NCBI GenBank assembly: GCA_017648805.1
Contig: JAGCIC010000062.1
Coordinates: 1-7,485 of the forward strand
Length of the DNA: 7,485 bases
Direction of reading: 5' to 3'
Source of the DNA: Clostridia bacterium
GTDB lineage: Bacteria > Bacillota_A > Clostridia > Christensenellales > Aristaeellaceae
Of the stretch, positions 7,428-7,485 are shown piece by piece. Made by a program: the position numbers and the translations under genes. Under the pieces are notes generated by a model. That model ran no database searches, had not been told where the DNA came from, and was given only the letters and a program-made list of their open reading frames with translations. Numbering within the stretch: the stretch's first letter is position 1; every line of letters starts with the position of its first letter.

Positions 7428-7456
7428 AAACAAAATGCCCCGGAAAACTCCGGGGC
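7428..7456 (-). terminator. Intrinsic terminator of the T-box leader (regulated attenuator)
   Basis: On the minus strand an eight-pair GC-rich stem, GCCCCGGA (7456-7449) with TCCGGGGC (7444-7437), closes a GTTT loop. A T-rich tail ATTTTGTTT follows at 7436-7428. The 5' arm is also the partner of the T-box sequence in the antiterminator, so the two folds exclude each other, as expected for a transcription-attenuating T-box. The tail runs directly into the Shine-Dalgarno AGGAG (7424-7420) of the first gene, so this switch decides whether the whole operon is read unless an internal promoter exists; none was recognised. Confidence 0.92.
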
Positions 7457-7464
7457 GATCAATA

Positions 7465-7485
7465 CGCGATACCACCCGAATTGAA
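7465..7485 (-). promoter_or_regulatory. T-box riboswitch, 3' end (T-box sequence and antiterminator; 5' part outside window)
   Basis: Read on the minus strand, positions 7478-7465 are CGGGTGGTATCGCG, which matches the T-box consensus AGGGTGGNACCGCG at all but two positions. The antiterminator folds well. UUCGGG (7483-7478 and on to 7475) pairs with CCCGGA of the terminator's 5' arm, then comes a seven-base bulge UGGUAUC, then a GCG/CGC helix closing a UAUUGAU loop. The first deviation from consensus (A to C) keeps a base pair in the antiterminator. The bulge UGGU would pair with a tRNA ending ACCA, that is with discriminator base A, which fits Leu, Ile or Val tRNA among others. In this family an uncharged tRNA stabilises the antiterminator and lets transcription continue. 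The specifier loop that would name the amino acid lies beyond the right edge, so specificity is inferred only from the genes downstream. Confidence 0.93.

Noticed and set aside
7437..7456. Terminator belonging to an upstream gene
   Set aside because: Its 5' arm pairs with the adjacent T-box sequence to form the antiterminator, so it is the regulated attenuator of this operon.

Overview
The window reads as one tightly packed operon, entirely on the minus strand, from an anaerobic Gram-positive bacterium. The likely source is a gut-type member of the Clostridia. A T-box leader and strong GGAGG-type Shine-Dalgarno sites point to Firmicutes, and a ferredoxin-dependent 2-oxoacid oxidoreductase points to an anaerobe. 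The genus cannot be named from the sequence.

Transcription runs from right to left. At the right edge (7428-7485) lies the 3' part of a T-box riboswitch: the conserved T-box sequence, a foldable antiterminator and the competing intrinsic terminator. The tRNA-anticodon-reading part lies outside the window. Seven genes follow, with gaps of 0 to 15 bases. (1) A 458-aa relative of 2-isopropylmalate synthase (LeuA) has lost every catalytic and metal-binding residue that could be aligned but keeps the C-terminal allosteric domain. (2) An 831-aa fusion joins a xylose-isomerase-like TIM barrel to an ACSF2-type acyl-CoA synthetase. (3) A branched-chain aminotransferase (IlvE). (4) A small P-loop ATPase of the MinD/ParA superfamily. 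(5) A two-cluster ferredoxin subunit. (6) VorB, the alpha subunit of a 2-ketoisovalerate-type ferredoxin oxidoreductase. (7) The TPP-binding beta subunit, cut off by the left edge after 162 residues.

Taken together the genes can interconvert a carboxylic acid, its acyl-CoA, the 2-oxo acid one carbon longer, and the amino acid: ligase, VOR, then aminotransferase. Control by a T-box, which turns genes on when a tRNA is uncharged, argues for the biosynthetic direction. That would mean activation of branched-chain (or aryl) fatty acids, ferredoxin-driven reductive carboxylation, and transamination to amino acids. The catalytically dead LeuA-like protein and the barrel fused to the ligase are the two parts this known chemistry does not explain. 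Both are candidates for new regulatory or enzymatic functions. No mobile elements, CRISPR arrays, RNA genes of other kinds or long non-coding stretches were seen.
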